From: DASQPR01 sp963724705
GTDB taxonomy: Bacteria; Actinomycetota; Actinomycetes; Mycobacteriales; Micromonosporaceae
Assembly (NCBI GenBank): GCA_963724705.1
Contig: CAVRVS010000004.1
Location: forward strand, 248,001-312,000
DNA: 64,000 bases
Direction of reading: 5' to 3'
Below, piece after piece: positions 26,580 to 37,315 of the stretch (position 1 is the first letter of the stretch; every line of letters starts with the position of its first letter). A program made the translations under genes and the position numbers. The notes beneath the pieces are model-generated. The model was not told where the DNA came from. It saw nothing but the letters and a program-made list of their open reading frames with translations, and ran no database searches.

Positions 26580-27377
26580 TTATCCGACGAAGGTAAGTTG
26601 GGAGATGAGCCAGCGGCCCGACTGGTTGGCCATGGTGACCTGGATGCGGTAGTGGGACAGCCGACCGTCGGGGGCGTTGGTGTTCTTGACCGTGGCGTCC
26701 ACTGCGACGAGTACGATCGCGGTTCGTCGGCTGGCGGAGACTATCGCGGCACGCAATGCGCTTCCTCGTGAGTCGACTTTGTTTTCCAGCACCGCGGCGC
26801 GTACCTGAGCCTTGTCCTGGGTGAACTCGTCCTTGAACTCGCCGGTGGCGTGGTCCGAGATGCGCTGTAGGTCGCGGTCGACCGTGGCGGCGCTGATCGA
26901 TACGAAGTCCACTGTGTCCTGACGTGCTGCGGCCAGGGCCTGCTGTCGTGCCGCCTCCGTCTGCTGCTGGTCGAAGCGCTGCCAGCCGAACACACCGGCG
27001 GCGGTCAATGCACCGAGCAGCAAGACCAGCAACAACCAGGCCGCGATCCGCCATCGTCGGTTCGTGACCGGGCGTGGTGGCGCGTCGCTCGTCTGCTGGG
27101 TACGCGCCGAGCCCGAATCAGCCTCGCTAGCTGGTTCGGCGGCGAGCGAAGGCCCGGGATCCGTTATGCGGCCGGGACTTGCCGTGTCGACGGGATCCGG
27201 TGCAGCGTCTTCGGCGCGCGGCGCGACGGACTTCGTCCGGATCGGCCGTGGTGGGGTGAGTCGTGACCCTGCGGATTCGGCCACAGCCGGTGGTCGTGCG
27301 CCGTGTCGGACCGTGAGTCGGCGGGCGTTGTGCGGGGACCGCACCGCTTTCGCGCGCCGATTGTTCTGGTTCACCAT
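26580..27377 (-). CDS. Mce-associated membrane protein with long cytosolic head
   Basis: About 265 residues from ATG 27377, preceded by GGAGGCG (an ATG at 27389 overlaps that site). The first 130 residues are basic, Pro/Ala-rich and probably disordered. A single membrane helix follows (WRIAAWLLLVLLLGALTAAGVF). The outer domain reads ARQDTVDFVSISAATVDRDL, DHATGEFKDEFTQDKAQV and MANQSGRWLISQLTFVG, again the Mas-type fold. It follows mceF by 75 bases and precedes a second Mas-type gene. Two such genes at the 3' end are usual for mce operons. Confidence 0.82.
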   Translation of the reverse strand: MVNQNNRRAKAVRSPHNARRLTVRHGARPPAVAESAGSRLTPPRPIRTKSVAPRAEDAAPDPVDTASPGRITDPGPSLAAEPASEADSGSARTQQTSDAPPRPVTNRRWRIAAWLLLVLLLGALTAAGVFGWQRFDQQQTEAARQQALAAARQDTVDFVSISAATVDRDLQRISDHATGEFKDEFTQDKAQVRAAVLENKVDSRGSALRAAIVSASRRTAIVLVAVDATVKNTNAPDGRLSHYRIQVTMANQSGRWLISQLTFVG

Positions 27378-27452
27378 CCTCGCCTCCATGGTTGTCGTTC
27401 AATGGGCCGGGTGTTGGCGACACCCGTCGATGGTGTCGCTGCGGCTCGCCAC

Positions 27453-28733
27453 TCATGGCGACAGGCCTGAGAGCAGCAGTTCCTTCCAGGACTGGTCACC
27501 GGCCAATCGGTATTGGCCGCCGGTGCCGCCGAATTCCAAGGGCAGGCCATCGGGTCCGGTGACGAGCCCGGTGGCCGGATCGAGGCCGGCGACGGCGAGC
27601 GGTGGTTGGCTTGGGGCGGTCGATGCGGTGGGCGGTGCCGAACCGCTGCCGTCCGGAGCGGGCTGCGGATTCGCGCCGGTCGGACCGGGCGCGGCGGCGC
27701 TGCTTCGAACCCCGGACCCGTTGGCGCGCTCGGCCGGCGTACAACCCGACTCACCCGTGTGCGTGTACTGGCACGGCGGGTTACTGGCGCTGACGACGAG
27801 CCCGAAGTGGGCTGTGCCGTCGCCGGGCGCCACGGTGAAGCCGCCGGCTACGACGAGCGGGTACACCACGAGGATCTGCTGAATGCCCGGCAGCCGCTCG
27901 GCGGCGATGCCGTTGACGGTGATGAGATTGCCGAGCAGTGTGCCGATGTCCGGGTCGAGGTCGCGTAGGAGTCCGGTGAGCTGCGTGGCCGCTGGCGGTC
28001 CGGCGGTCAGCAGCCGGCGCAGGTCGGGATCGGATCGTCGGACCGTCGCGGTGAGCTGTGCGAGGGCCGCCGCCCACCGGCGGATCGCGGCGGACGACGC
28101 GATCTGCGTCGACAGCACGGTGCTGGAGTCCTGGATGAGCGTCTCCGTCTGCGGCAGGTACTGGTTCGCCGCCGCGAGCAGCGCGCTCGACGAGCCGAGG
28201 ATGTGCTGCAGAGCGGTCTCGTTTGTCTCGAACGCGGTGCCCAACTCGTCGATGAGCGTGGTCAGATCGCTGGTGTTGACCGAGCTGACGAGGGAATCGA
28301 GGTTCTCGAGTAGGGTCTCGATCGGCAGCGGCGTGCCAGTAGCGCTCGCCGGGATCACCTCGCCGTCGCGCAGGTACGGCCCTGAATCCGTGGTCGGCCG
28401 AAGGTCCAGGTACTGCTCGCCGACCGCCGAACGCTCCGCGACGACGGCGGACAGGGTGCGCGGGACGGACACCGAGCGCGTCAGCCGAAGGTTGACCCGC
28501 ACCCCGCCGCCGTGCAGTCGGACCGACTCGACGCGGCCGATCGGTACGCCGCGGTAGGTAACCGGAGCGTTCTGGTAGATGCCGCCGGCCATGTTGAAGT
28601 CGGCGTAGACCGTGTAGTCGGAGTTGAGCAGCTGATCGCCGATGCCGACGTAGCGGATGCCAACGAACGCGACGCCGATCAGGCTGACGACGATGAAGAC
28701 GAGCACCTGAATCCGTGCGATGCGGGAGATCAT
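27453..28733 (-). CDS. mceF: MCE-family protein MceF
   Basis: About 426 residues from ATG 28733, which overlaps the stop of mceE in ATGA. An N-terminal membrane helix (VLVFIVVSLIGVAFVGIRYV) precedes the MCE/MlaD domain (about 38-115: YTVYADFNMAGGIYQNAPVT, GVPIGRVESVRL). A long helical part and a Pro/Ala-rich tail follow. MceF-type subunits are the last Mce protein in the six-subunit array that carries lipids across the envelope to the YrbE permeases. This is the only mce structural gene in the operon with no frame break. Confidence 0.92.
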   Translation of the reverse strand: MISRIARIQVLVFIVVSLIGVAFVGIRYVGIGDQLLNSDYTVYADFNMAGGIYQNAPVTYRGVPIGRVESVRLHGGGVRVNLRLTRSVSVPRTLSAVVAERSAVGEQYLDLRPTTDSGPYLRDGEVIPASATGTPLPIETLLENLDSLVSSVNTSDLTTLIDELGTAFETNETALQHILGSSSALLAAANQYLPQTETLIQDSSTVLSTQIASSAAIRRWAAALAQLTATVRRSDPDLRRLLTAGPPAATQLTGLLRDLDPDIGTLLGNLITVNGIAAERLPGIQQILVVYPLVVAGGFTVAPGDGTAHFGLVVSASNPPCQYTHTGESGCTPAERANGSGVRSSAAAPGPTGANPQPAPDGSGSAPPTASTAPSQPPLAVAGLDPATGLVTGPDGLPLEFGGTGGQYRLAGDQSWKELLLSGLSP

Positions 28734-29930
28734 GGTCCGCACCCCACCGGCAGCGTGATCGGTCCGCAGAGACCGGTCGGGAGGATGCTAGGCGCCAGGC
28801 TCGGTGTCGGGAGCGGCAGCGGCGGCAGCGTCGGGAGCGGCGGCAACGTCGGAAGCGTCGGTATGGGTAGCGGCACTGGCACGGGCAGCTTGGGAATGGT
28901 GGGTGTCAGCCCCGAACCGCCGGACTGCGCCGCGCCCGGCGGACTTTGCTGTGTGAGCAGGTTGGCCAGGATCGCCGCTCCGTCAAGGTCGAGCGTGGCG
29001 TGCAGGCGCACCGAGTTGCCGGAAATCGCACCGGTCACGTTCGGCGGGAACGGGTATGTCAGCAGGAAGTCGAGCGCCTTCGGAAGGTTGTCGCCGGCGC
29101 GTACGAGCTGGTCGAGGATCGGCCGCAGCGAGGCGAGCGACTCCGCCGTGGCGTCGCGGCTCGCCTCGATGACGCGGGTACCGACCCCAGACAGTCGCGA
29201 CAGTGAGGTCAGTGCGGCGGTCAGTTGCCGGCGCTGGTCGGCGAGCACCGTCAGGCCCGGGCCGAGCGCACTGAGCGCGGACGCTATCGTGGTGCGCTGC
29301 CCTGCAAGGTCCGCCGACAGCCGGTCCAGCGCATCGATCGCGTGGACGATGTCGGCCTTCTGCGCGTCCAGTCCGGCGAGAAACGTGTCGAGTCGGCTCA
29401 AAAGGTCGCTGACGCTCGACTCGCGTCCGGCCATCGCCTTCGTCAGCTCCTCGCTGATCGTCTTGATCTGGGCGAGCCCGCCACCGTTGAGCAGCAGGCC
29501 GAGCGCGCCCAGCACCTCTTCGACCTCGGCCGACCGGCTGGTGCGCGATAGCGGGATCACGGCGCCGTTGCCGAGGGTGCCCTCGCTGGGCTGGTCGACC
29601 GGGGCCGACAGCGCCACGTACTTCTCGCCGAGCAGGCTGGTCTGCCCGATCGCCGCGGTCGCGTTGGCAGGCAGCCGTACGGTCGCGGTCGATCGCCATC
29701 TGTACGCGGGCGTTCCATCCGGACAGCGTGATCTTCTCGACGCTGCCGACCGTGACGTCGTTGACCTTGACGGCGGCCTGCGGCACGAGGTCGAGTACGT
29801 CGCCGAACTCGGCGGTGATCTGGTAGGACGGGCCGTTCGGTGCGCCGCCCGGCAGCTGGCAGCCGGCCACGGCGAGACACGACAGCGCCACGATCGCGGC
29901 CGAGATCCGGCGCGGGGTCAGACGGGTCAT
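28730..29930 (-). CDS. mceE: MCE-family lipoprotein MceE, frameshifted
   Basis: ATG 29930. The start gives MTRLTPRRISAAIVAL and the lipobox LAVAGC, which marks this as the lipoprotein (MceE/LprK-type) subunit. The MCE domain begins YQITAEFGDVLDLVPQAAVK. The frame changes near 29680 (after RVQMAIDRD), and the rest is open to 28730, through GLLLNGGGLAQIKTISEELT and a Pro-Leu-Pro repetitive tail. ATGA overlaps on both sides tie it to mceD and mceF. One indel is sufficient to restore about 400 residues. Confidence 0.85.
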
Positions 29931-31164
29931 GGCACCACCTTCAGGATGCCGCCCAGCGTCGGGTCGCTGGAGGCGCCGCCGGGCGCGCCCGACGTGCCCG
30001 GCAGTCCCGGCAGCACACCGCTCGGCGTGCGCCCACCGGGTGCGGTCGCGGACGGTGCGGGTCCCAGCCCAAGTAGCTTGCGGAGTTGGTTCGTGAGCGG
30101 CAGGTGGTCGACGCTCAGCGTGTGCGCCAGGGCGAAGCACTCCTTCGGGACCTGGGACACGGGTGCCAGGTCGACGATGAGCGAGCAGACGTAGCTGGCC
30201 GGGTCGTACCGGCCCATGACGTCGTCGCGCGTGTCGAGCGTGCCCGACCGGGCGTTGTAGGCGAGGTTCAGGTTCGACAGCGTCAGCGGAGCGACGTCGA
30301 GCACGTCGGCGATCGCGTTCTGCTGCTGGACGAGCGCGTTCGTGACACCGGTCAGCGCCTGCACGTCGGACTTCAGTTCCGCTCGGTTGTCGCGGATGAA
30401 GCCGGTGATGTCGGCGAGCGCGGTGGCGAGGCCGCGCACGCGCGGATGCGAGGTCGGCGCCCTGACCGGCCAGTTCCTCGCTGGCCGTCGGCGAGCTGGT
30501 CGTTGAACTGGCGCACCTGGTCGTCGCTCTGCGCGAGCGCGGTGACGAACCGCTGCAGGTCGGCGATCGAGCCGAACAGGTCGGCTCGGCCGGCGGCGAG
30601 CGTGTCCAGCGTGCGGGATAGGCCGTCGAGCGTGGCGCCGAGGTTCGCGCCGTTGCCGTTCAGGTTGGCCGCGCCGGTCGACACCAGGCCGGATAGGGCA
30701 CCGGTACGGTTCGCGCCCGCCGGGCCGAGCGCACGGTTGAATGCGTCGAGCGCGCGGTAGACGTCGTCGAGTTCGAGCGGTACGGCGGTGCGTGAGGTCG
30801 GCAGGTCGGCGCCGTCCGCCAGTACGGGGCCGGTGGTGTACGCGGGGGTGAGCTGCACGTACCGGTCGCTGACCACGCTCGGCGGGACGATGACCGCGCG
30901 GACGTCGGCCGGGATCGGGTATCGCGCGTCGTAGCGCATCTCGACGCGTACGGTTTGCCCTTGCGGCCGGACCGCCACGACGCGCCCGATCTTCACGCCG
31001 AGCACGCGCACGTCGGATCCGTCGTGCACGCCGACCGTGCTGGTGAAGTCGGCTGTGATCTCGTGGGTGGGAACCTGGTTCCGCCACACGACGACGGCGA
31101 TCACCGCGGCCAGGGTCACGACCATTGCCGCGGCCGCCGAGATGCGCCAGGAGCGTGTTCGCAT
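29927..31164 (-). CDS. mceD: MCE-family protein MceD, frameshifted
   Basis: ATG 31164 overlaps the mceC stop. An N-terminal helix (AAAAMVVTLAAVIAVVVW) precedes the MCE domain with ITADFTSTVGVHDGSDVRVL and VSDRYVQLTPAYTTGP. Helical heptad-rich parts follow, up to QFNDQLADGQ, where the frame changes near 30470. It continues LATALADITGFIRDNRAELK to the Pro/Gly-rich end GGILKVVP. The downstream part carries YVCSLIVDLAPVSQVPKEC, with the two cysteines typical of Mce tails. It is part of the hexameric lipid-shuttling array. Confidence 0.87.
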
Positions 31165-32157
31165 CAGCCGCCTCCGACCGTTGGTTGGTAGGGCTGCAGC
31201 AAGCCGCCCAGGTAGGAGTCGAACCACCGGCCGTTGCCGAGCACGTTGGTGAACGCGTTGATGAACGGCGCCATGCGCTGCACGGTCAGCTCCAGGTTGT
31301 CCCGATCGCGTTGCAGGATGGCCAGCACGTCGTGCAGGTGCGACAGCGCCGGCGCCAGGCGGGTCCGGTTGTCGGCGACCAGACCGGAGATCTGCGTGGC
31401 CAGATCGGTCGAGCTCACGAGCAGTTCGTGGATCGCGTCGCGGCGTTTGATCACCTCGGCGAGCAGCAGGTTTCCGTCGGCGACGAGCTTGCGCAGCTGC
31501 TCGTCGCGGCCGGCGAGCACGCTGGTGACGCCCGCGAGCGTGCGCCAGCAGGTCGCGCAGCTCGGTGTCGCGGGCCGCGATCGAGCCGGTGAGCCGGGAC
31601 AGTCCCGAGAGGCTGGCGTGTACCTCGGCCGGCGTGTTCGCGAATGTCTGCGACAGCACCGTGAATGCCTGCGACAACTGGGTGGTGTCGATGTGGTCGA
31701 GCGTGTCGGCCAGGCCGTTGACGGCGTCGACGACGTCGAGCGGTGAGGCGGTGTGATCCAGCGGGATCTGTGCGCCGGACCGCATCGGCTGCGTTCCGGC
31801 CGGTGCCAGAGCCAGGTACTTCTGGCCGAGGACTGTCTTGATCCGGATAGCCGCGTCGGTGTCGCTGCCGAGCCGGAGTCCGCGGTCGTCGATGCGGAAC
31901 TCGACGCGCACGTAGGCCTGCTGTCCCTCGCGGGCAAGGCTGATGCCGGTGACCTTGCCGACCTTGACGCCGGCGACGCGTACCTCGTTGCCGGGCGCGA
32001 GGCCGCTGGCGTCGCGGAATGCGGCGGTGTAGCCGGTGCCGCCGCCGATGATCGGCAGGTCCTCGATGTGGAACGCGCCGAGCACCAGGGCGCCGAGCAC
32101 GGCCAGGCCGATGAGGCCGGTGATCGCCGGCCTGCGTCGGTGCAGTGGAAGCTTCAT
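31164..32157 (-). CDS. mceC: MCE-family protein MceC, frameshifted
   Basis: ATG 32157. Helix TGLIGLAVLGALVLGAFHI, then the MCE domain (TGYTAAFRDASGLAPGNEVR, GVKVGKVTGISLAREG). The first frame runs to ELRDLLAHARG near 31530. The rest lies in another frame (VTSVLAGRDEQLRKLVADGN to LQPYQPTVGGG, stop at 31164-31166). The stop and the next ATG share one base. At about 330 residues it is the usual size for a C-type subunit without a long tail. Confidence 0.86.
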
Positions 32158-33204
32158 CGGCCGCCACCCGAGGAGCAACGTGCGGATGGTGCACTGAACT
32201 CGGCCGGGTTGACGGAGCCGACCTTCGGCAGCCGGATCTGCCCGTCGAAGCCGCACATGAAGAAGTTGAACCAGGAGCCGTCCGACGCCGTGCCGGTCAG
32301 CGCCTGGTACTGACCGGGAAGCTTCGACAGTGTGCGGTCGATGACGGCGCCGTTCGTGCTCAGGATGCCGGACAGCGACGTCAAGACCGGTCGATGTCGG
32401 CCGCGAGGTCCGGGCGTACCTGACCGCAGCAGCGACGCGGTCGCGGACGTGAGGCCGCCGATGTTCTGCATGGCCGAGCCGATCGCCACCCGATCGGCGG
32501 CCAACCCGGAGATGAACTGCTGCAGCTGCGCGATCGTCGTCGACAGGTCGTCGCGGTGCCGGTCCAGTGTGGACAGCACGGTGTTCAGGTTCGTGATGAC
32601 TTGGCCGATCACGGCGTCGCGGTCGGCGAGCGTGGTGGTCAGCGACGCGGTGTGTTGCAGCAGGTCGGTGACAGTGCCGCCCTCGCCCTGCAGCACCTGG
32701 ATGATTTCGTACGCAAGCGAGTTGACGTCTTGCGGCGTGAGCGCCGTGAACAGCGGCCGGAAGCCGTTGAACAGCACGGTCAGGTCCAGCGCCGGCGTCG
32801 TCTGCGACTGGGGGATGAGCCCGCCGGCCGGCAGCTGGCCGCCGGTGCCAGGCTCCTCGGTGAGCGCGAGGTAGCGCTGCCCGATCAGGTTGCGGTAGCG
32901 GATCGTGGCGTGCACGCTCGCCGGGAGCGGCACCTGCTCGTCGACGGTGAAGGTCAACTCCGCCTGCGTGTCGCCCACCAGCCGTATGCCGGTGATCTGC
33001 CCGACCTTGACGCCGGCGATGCGTACGTCGTCGCCGGGCAGCACGCCGGTCACGTCGGTGAACTCGCGCTCGGTACGACGTGCCGCTGGGCCACAGCGAG
33101 CCGAGCGTCTGCGCGAGCGCCGCGGTCAGTACGAGCGTCACGGCCGCGAAGACGATGAGTTTGGCCAGCGGCGATGCGACGGCGCGGCCGCGGTTAGCGG
33201 TCAT
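32154..33204 (-). CDS. mceB: MCE-family protein MceB, frameshifted
   Basis: ATG 33204, four-base overlap with mceA. Helix PLAKLIVFAAVTLVLTAAL, then a frame change near 33075. The MCE domain continues FTDVTGVLPGDDVRIAGV, QITGIRLVGDTQAELTF. Near 32385-32425 two further, compensating shifts disturb one conserved block: the in-frame text SGTPGPRGRHRP becomes VRPDLAADIDR when the neighbouring frame is read. The end is FFMCGFDGQIRLPKVG and SARCSSGGGR, with the paired Cys of MceB tails. It ends four bases into mceC. Confidence 0.85.
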
Positions 33205-34461
33205 GACAGGTTCACCACCGTCCCGCGGAGCAGCGGCCCCCACAGCAGGTCGGCCACGTCGGGTACCTGCGACGACCGGCGTACCGGTGGCACCGGCCAC
33301 GATCGGGTTGAGCAGGCTGCGTTCCTCGGCCGTGCCGGCGAAGCCCATCGCGGCGGGCGCCATCGTCACCGGTAGCGGCGCGGGGGAGCGGCTCGCGCCG
33401 TAGTCGTAGCCGTCGTTGACCGGTACCTGCGGCGCTGGTACCACCGGGTGCGGCAGTCCCCGGCAGTTCGGGCCGTTGTGCGCGCCGTACACCGGGTCGT
33501 CGCGACCGCGCTGGTAACCGCCGTTGTCGCGGGTGACCTCGACGGTGATGTGCATCTCGCCGCCGGAGAAGACCGTTCGACCTGCGGCTGCAGGGTGACG
33601 AGGCCCTGCAGCAGGCACGGGTACTCGGGGGAGTAGGCGGCCAGCAGCCCGAGCACCGGCGCGCTCACCGTGCCGAGCTGGATGATGCGGTCGCCGTAGT
33701 GGTCGAGGAAGGTGCGCGTCGAGTCGCCGAGATCGGTGGTGTCGGCGAGGAACGCGGCGAGCTGGTTGCGCTGGTTGCTGATCGTCGTCGCGGTGACGGT
33801 GACGTTGCGCAGCACCGCCATGAGGTCGGGCAGGGCACCGTCGTAGCTGTCGAGCACCTGGGCGAGCTTTGTGATGTCTGCTCGCAGCGTCGGCATCTGC
33901 GTGTCGAGCGCGGTCAGGTAGTGGTCGAACGACGTGAGGTCGTGGCCGAGCTGCTCACCGCGTCCTTGCAGTGCGGTGGCCAGCGCGCCGAGCGTGGCGG
34001 CGAGCTTGTCCGGCTGGATCGCTTGGAGCAGCGGAAGCGTGTCGTCGAGGACCCGCTCCAGCTCAATGGCCGAGCTGCTGTGGTCCTGGTTGATGAGCGA
34101 GCCGTCGTGCAGCATCGCCGTCGACGGATGCGCGGGGTGCCTCCAGGTCGACGTACCGTTCCCCGAACAGCGTCTTGGGCAGCATCCGCGCGCTGACGTT
34201 GGCCGGGATGCGCCGTGCCTGTGCCGGGTCGAGCGCCAGTCGCAGTGTCGCGGTCTGCCCGTTGGCGGCGATGCCGCGTACCTCGCCGACGATAACCCCA
34301 CGCAGCTTGACGTCGGCGCCCTGGTTGAGCTGCAGCCCGGTGTGGTCGGTACGCAAGGTCACGAGTACCACCGGGGTGAATGCCTTGTCGTATGCGAGCA
34401 CGGACAGGGACATCGCCGCGGCGAGCACCACGACGAACGCGAGTCCGAGTAGCCGTCTCAT
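33201..34461 (-). CDS. mceA: MCE-family protein MceA, frameshifted
   Basis: ATG 34461, two bases after yrbEB. Helix LLGLAFVVVLAAAMSLSVLA, MCE domain with VTLRTDHTGLQLNQGADVKL and FGERYVDLEAP. Three frame changes follow, near 34135, 33570 and 33280. Each flank is conserved: LHDGSLINQDHSSSAIELER, SAPVLGLLAAYSPEYPCLLQ, EVTRDNGGYQRGRDDPVYG and the typical MceA end VADLLWGPLLRGTVVNLS. The tail includes CRGLPHPVVP. All of the known MceA layout can be recovered, which argues that the breaks are indels in the sequence. Confidence 0.86.
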
Positions 34462-34463
34462 TG

Positions 34464-35290
34464 TCAACCCGCGATCCGCACCGTCGTTGTGGCGCCCCAT
34501 ATGGCCAGCGAGAGGAAGAAGTCGACGATGTTGACCGATACGATGGCCAGCCGCACCGCGCGGCCGACGGCCACACCGACGCCGGCCGGGCCGCCGCTGG
34601 CCTTGTACCCGTAGTAGCAGTGGACGAGTATCACGATCACGCTGAACACGAGCGCCTTCGCAAACGACCACAGCACGTCCCCGGGCGGCAGGAACAGGTG
34701 GAAGTAGTAGTCGTAGGTGCCGGCGGACTGTCCGAAGTAGGCAGTGGCGATCGTACGGGTGGCCAGGTAGCTCGACAGCAGGCCCGACGATGTAGAGCGG
34801 GACGACCGCGATGAGGCCGGCGATCATGCGTGTCGTGACCAGGAACGGTACTGACGGGATCGCCATCACCTCGAGCGCGTCGACCTCCTCGGAGATGCGC
34901 ATCGCGCCCGAGTTGCGCGGTGAAGCCGCTGCCGACGGTCGCCGACAGCGCGATGGCCGCGACCAGCGGGGAGATCTCGCGGGTGTTGAAGTAGGCCGAT
35001 ATGAATCCGGTGAAGGCGCTGCTGCCGAGCTGGTTGAGCGCCTGGTAGCCCTGCAACCCGACCTCGGTACCGGTGAAGAACGTCAGGAAGCAGATGACGC
35101 CGACCGTGCCGCCGACCACGGCGAGCGCGCCGGTGCCGAAGCTGACCTCGGCCAGCAGCCGGACGACTTCGCGGCGGTGCCGGCGCAACGTTCGCGGCAC
35201 GGCGGCCGCGGCGCGCACGTGGAACAGCAGTTGTTCGCCCAGGTCATCGAGGACGCCGAGCCCGAATATTCGCCGTTGCGGCAGCGTCAC
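34464..35290 (-). CDS. yrbEB: YrbE/MlaE-type permease B of the mce system, frameshifted
   Basis: ATG 35290, one base after yrbEA. MlaE-domain membrane protein: FGTGALAVVGGTVGVICFL, ALNQLGSSAFTGFISAYFNT, EISPLVAAIALSATVGSGF. Frame changes occur near 34915 and 34790, on either side of RISEEVDALEVMAIPSVPFL, the conserved cytoplasmic loop. The last part is FAKALVFSVIVILVHCYYGY and FFLSLAIWGATTTVRIAG. Together with YrbEA it forms the membrane channel that accepts lipids from the Mce subunits. Confidence 0.85.
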
Positions 35291-35291
35291 G

Positions 35292-36067
35292 TCAGCTTCC
35301 CTTCTGCGGTACGACCTGGAAGTAGATGGCCGTGATCACGAAGTTCAGCGCGAACAGGAGCATGAACGTGATCACGACGCTCTGGTTGACGGCGTCGCCG
35401 ACGCCCTTCGGCCCGCCGCCGGCGTTCATTCCCTTGTACGAGGCGACAATCGCCGCGACCGCGCCGAACACCAGCGCCTTGATCTCGCCGGCCGACCAGG
35501 TCGGGGAGCTGACCCAAGGCCTGGAAGCTGGCCAGGTATGCGCCGGGTGTGCCGCCCTGCATGACCACGTTGAAGAAGTAGCCGCCGGACGACGCCGACC
35601 ACGCTGACCAGTCCGTTGAGCAGTACGGCGACGAGCATCGAGGCTATGACGCGCGGCACCACGAGCCGCTGGATCGGGTCGATGCCGAGCACCTGCATCG
35701 CGTCCAGTTCCTCGCGGATCTTGCGCGCACCGAGGTCGGCGCAGATCGCCGAGCCGCCCGCGCCGGCGATGATGAGCGCGGTCACGATCGGGCCGGCCTC
35801 GCGCACGACGGCCAGCACGGACGCGGCGCCGGTGAACGACTGCGCGCCGAGCTGGCGTACCAGCGAACCGAGTTGCAGGGCGATGACCGCGCCGAACGGG
35901 ATCGAAACCAGCGCGGCCGGCAGGATCGACACGGAACTGATGAACCACGCCTGCTGGATCAGTTCCCGGATCTGAAACGGGCGGCGCACCACCGAGCGGG
36001 CCACGTCGACGCCGAAGGCGAAGAAGTCGCCGGATCGCTGCAGTCCCATGGCCAACGGGTTGCTCAT
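35292..36067 (-). CDS. yrbEA: YrbE/MlaE-type permease A of the mce system, frameshifted
   Basis: ATG 36067 overlaps the ATPase stop in ATGA. MlaE features: WFISSVSILPAALVSIPFGA, REAGPIVTALIIAGAGGSAI, GARKIREELDAMQVLGIDP. Two indels lie near 35600 and 35515, around the block NVVMQGGTPGAYLASFQALG. The end reads GMNAGGGPKGVGDAVNQSVV and a last helix. The conserved E-E-x-x-A-M-x-V loop that contacts the ATPase is intact. Confidence 0.86.
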
Positions 36068-37012
36068 ACCGCCACCTCTTCACGAAACGAGCCGGCGGGG
36101 TAGGGCACGCCGTGAGCACGGCACCACTCGCCCGGTGCGCGTTCGGCGCGGCGGGGGCGTCCGTCGGATGGGCGCAGTTGTCGCTGAATCGGGGGCAACG
36201 GCGGCAGTTCGACGCCGGCGGCCGACTCGGCCTCGCGTTCGGCCGCGTCCTTCTCTTCGGCCATGCCGATCGGCCCGATTCGCTGCGCGTTGAGGAACTG
36301 GCGTACCACTGGCTCGGTGCTCGACAGGAGCATCTCGCGCGGCCCGAACATGGCGAGGTGGCCGTGGTAGATCAAGCCGATGTTGTCCGGCACGGTGCGC
36401 GCCGTGTTGATGTCGTGCGTGACGATCAGGAACGTCGCGTCGGTCTGCTGGTTGAGGTCGACGATGAGTTGGTTGAGATACGCGGTGCGCACCGGGTCGA
36501 GGCCGGAATCGGGCTCGTCGAACAGGATGATCTGCGGATCGAGGACGAGGGCGCGAGCAAGTCCGGCGCGCTTGCGCATGCCGCCGGAGATCTGGCCGGG
36601 CAGCTTCTTCTCCGCGCCGAGCAGGCCGACCATCTCCAGTTTCTCGGTGACGACCGCTCTGATCTTGGCCTCGGGCAGCTTGGTGTGTTCGCGCAGTGGG
36701 AAGGCAACGTTGTCGTAGATGTTCATCGAGCCGAACAACGCGCCGTCCTGGAACAGCACGCCGAACAGCTTGCGTACCTCGTAGAGGCGTCGCTCCGGCA
36801 GCTCGGTGAGATCTTCGTCGTTGATCCAGATCGATCCGCGATCCGGCTTGAGCAGGCCGACGAGGGTCTTGAGAAAGACCGATTTGCCGGTACCAGACGG
36901 TCCAAGCAGGACAGATATCTCGCCGGCGGGCAAGCGTGAGGGTCAAATCCGCCCAAACTGGTTGCGCACCGAAGGACTTCGTCAGCCCCTCGACTCGTAC
37001 CGCAACGCCCAC
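36064..37012 (-). CDS. mceG: Mce-system ATPase (MlaF/MceG-like), frameshifted near the N-terminus
   Basis: GTG 37012 preceded by GGGAGGAAC. The first 27 residues (VEGLTKSFGAQPVWADLTLT) end at an indel near 36930. The rest begins PAGEISVLLGPSGTGKSVFL (Walker A). The signature is ISGGMRKRAGLARAL, Walker B ILFDEPDSGLDPVRTAYLNQ, and the H-loop LIVTHDINTAR. The MlaF-specific 'GxSGTGKSVxLK' and 'DEPxSGLDP' forms separate it from generic ABC ATPases. A C-terminal extension of about 60 residues, rich in Arg/Pro, follows as in actinobacterial MceG. It energises lipid uptake. As the first gene of the operon, its promoter lies between 37013 and 37315. Confidence 0.9.
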
Positions 37013-37315
37013 GTCGTTCCTCCCTTCGCACAGAAGACATCGCGAAGGTCTGGCGCGGCGTTACAAGATGACGGAATTCCGTTGCTCGCGTGGTGATATA
37101 TCAGGATTTGATCGCTCGCCCAACGACAGCAACCGGCGAATGGTTTACCGTGCAGCGACGGCGTCATGCTGCAACGACGTCGACGCGCTGCGGCAACGAT
37201 GCCTGGTGGCACGGTGCCCGCGGCAACAACACGCGCTGCCACAACGCGGTCACAATGCTTGTGATCGGGTGAGGCACGGTGGAACGCTCCGACCATCGGA
37301 AAGGGTGCCCAGGTC
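37013..37315. promoter_or_regulatory. divergent promoter region, mce operon / sigD
   Basis: These 303 bases separate the first mce gene (minus) from the ECF sigma gene (plus) and must hold both promoters. The region is less GC-rich than its flanks. It contains several related GCAACGA/CAACGAC copies (for example near 37120, 37170 and 37195), which might be binding sites. No clear -35/-10 pair could be fixed by eye. Confidence 0.4.

Noticed and set aside
28512..30194. A 560-codon plus-strand frame
   Set aside because: It lies opposite mceF, mceE and mceD, which have clear motifs. Its composition (Ser/Arg/Val runs) is that of a mirror frame.
30373..33618. A 1081-codon minus-strand frame that looks like one giant protein
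   Set aside because: It strings together in-frame parts of mceA, mceB, mceC and mceD with out-of-frame filler and results from the frame breaks in those genes. The subunits have their own starts and overlaps.
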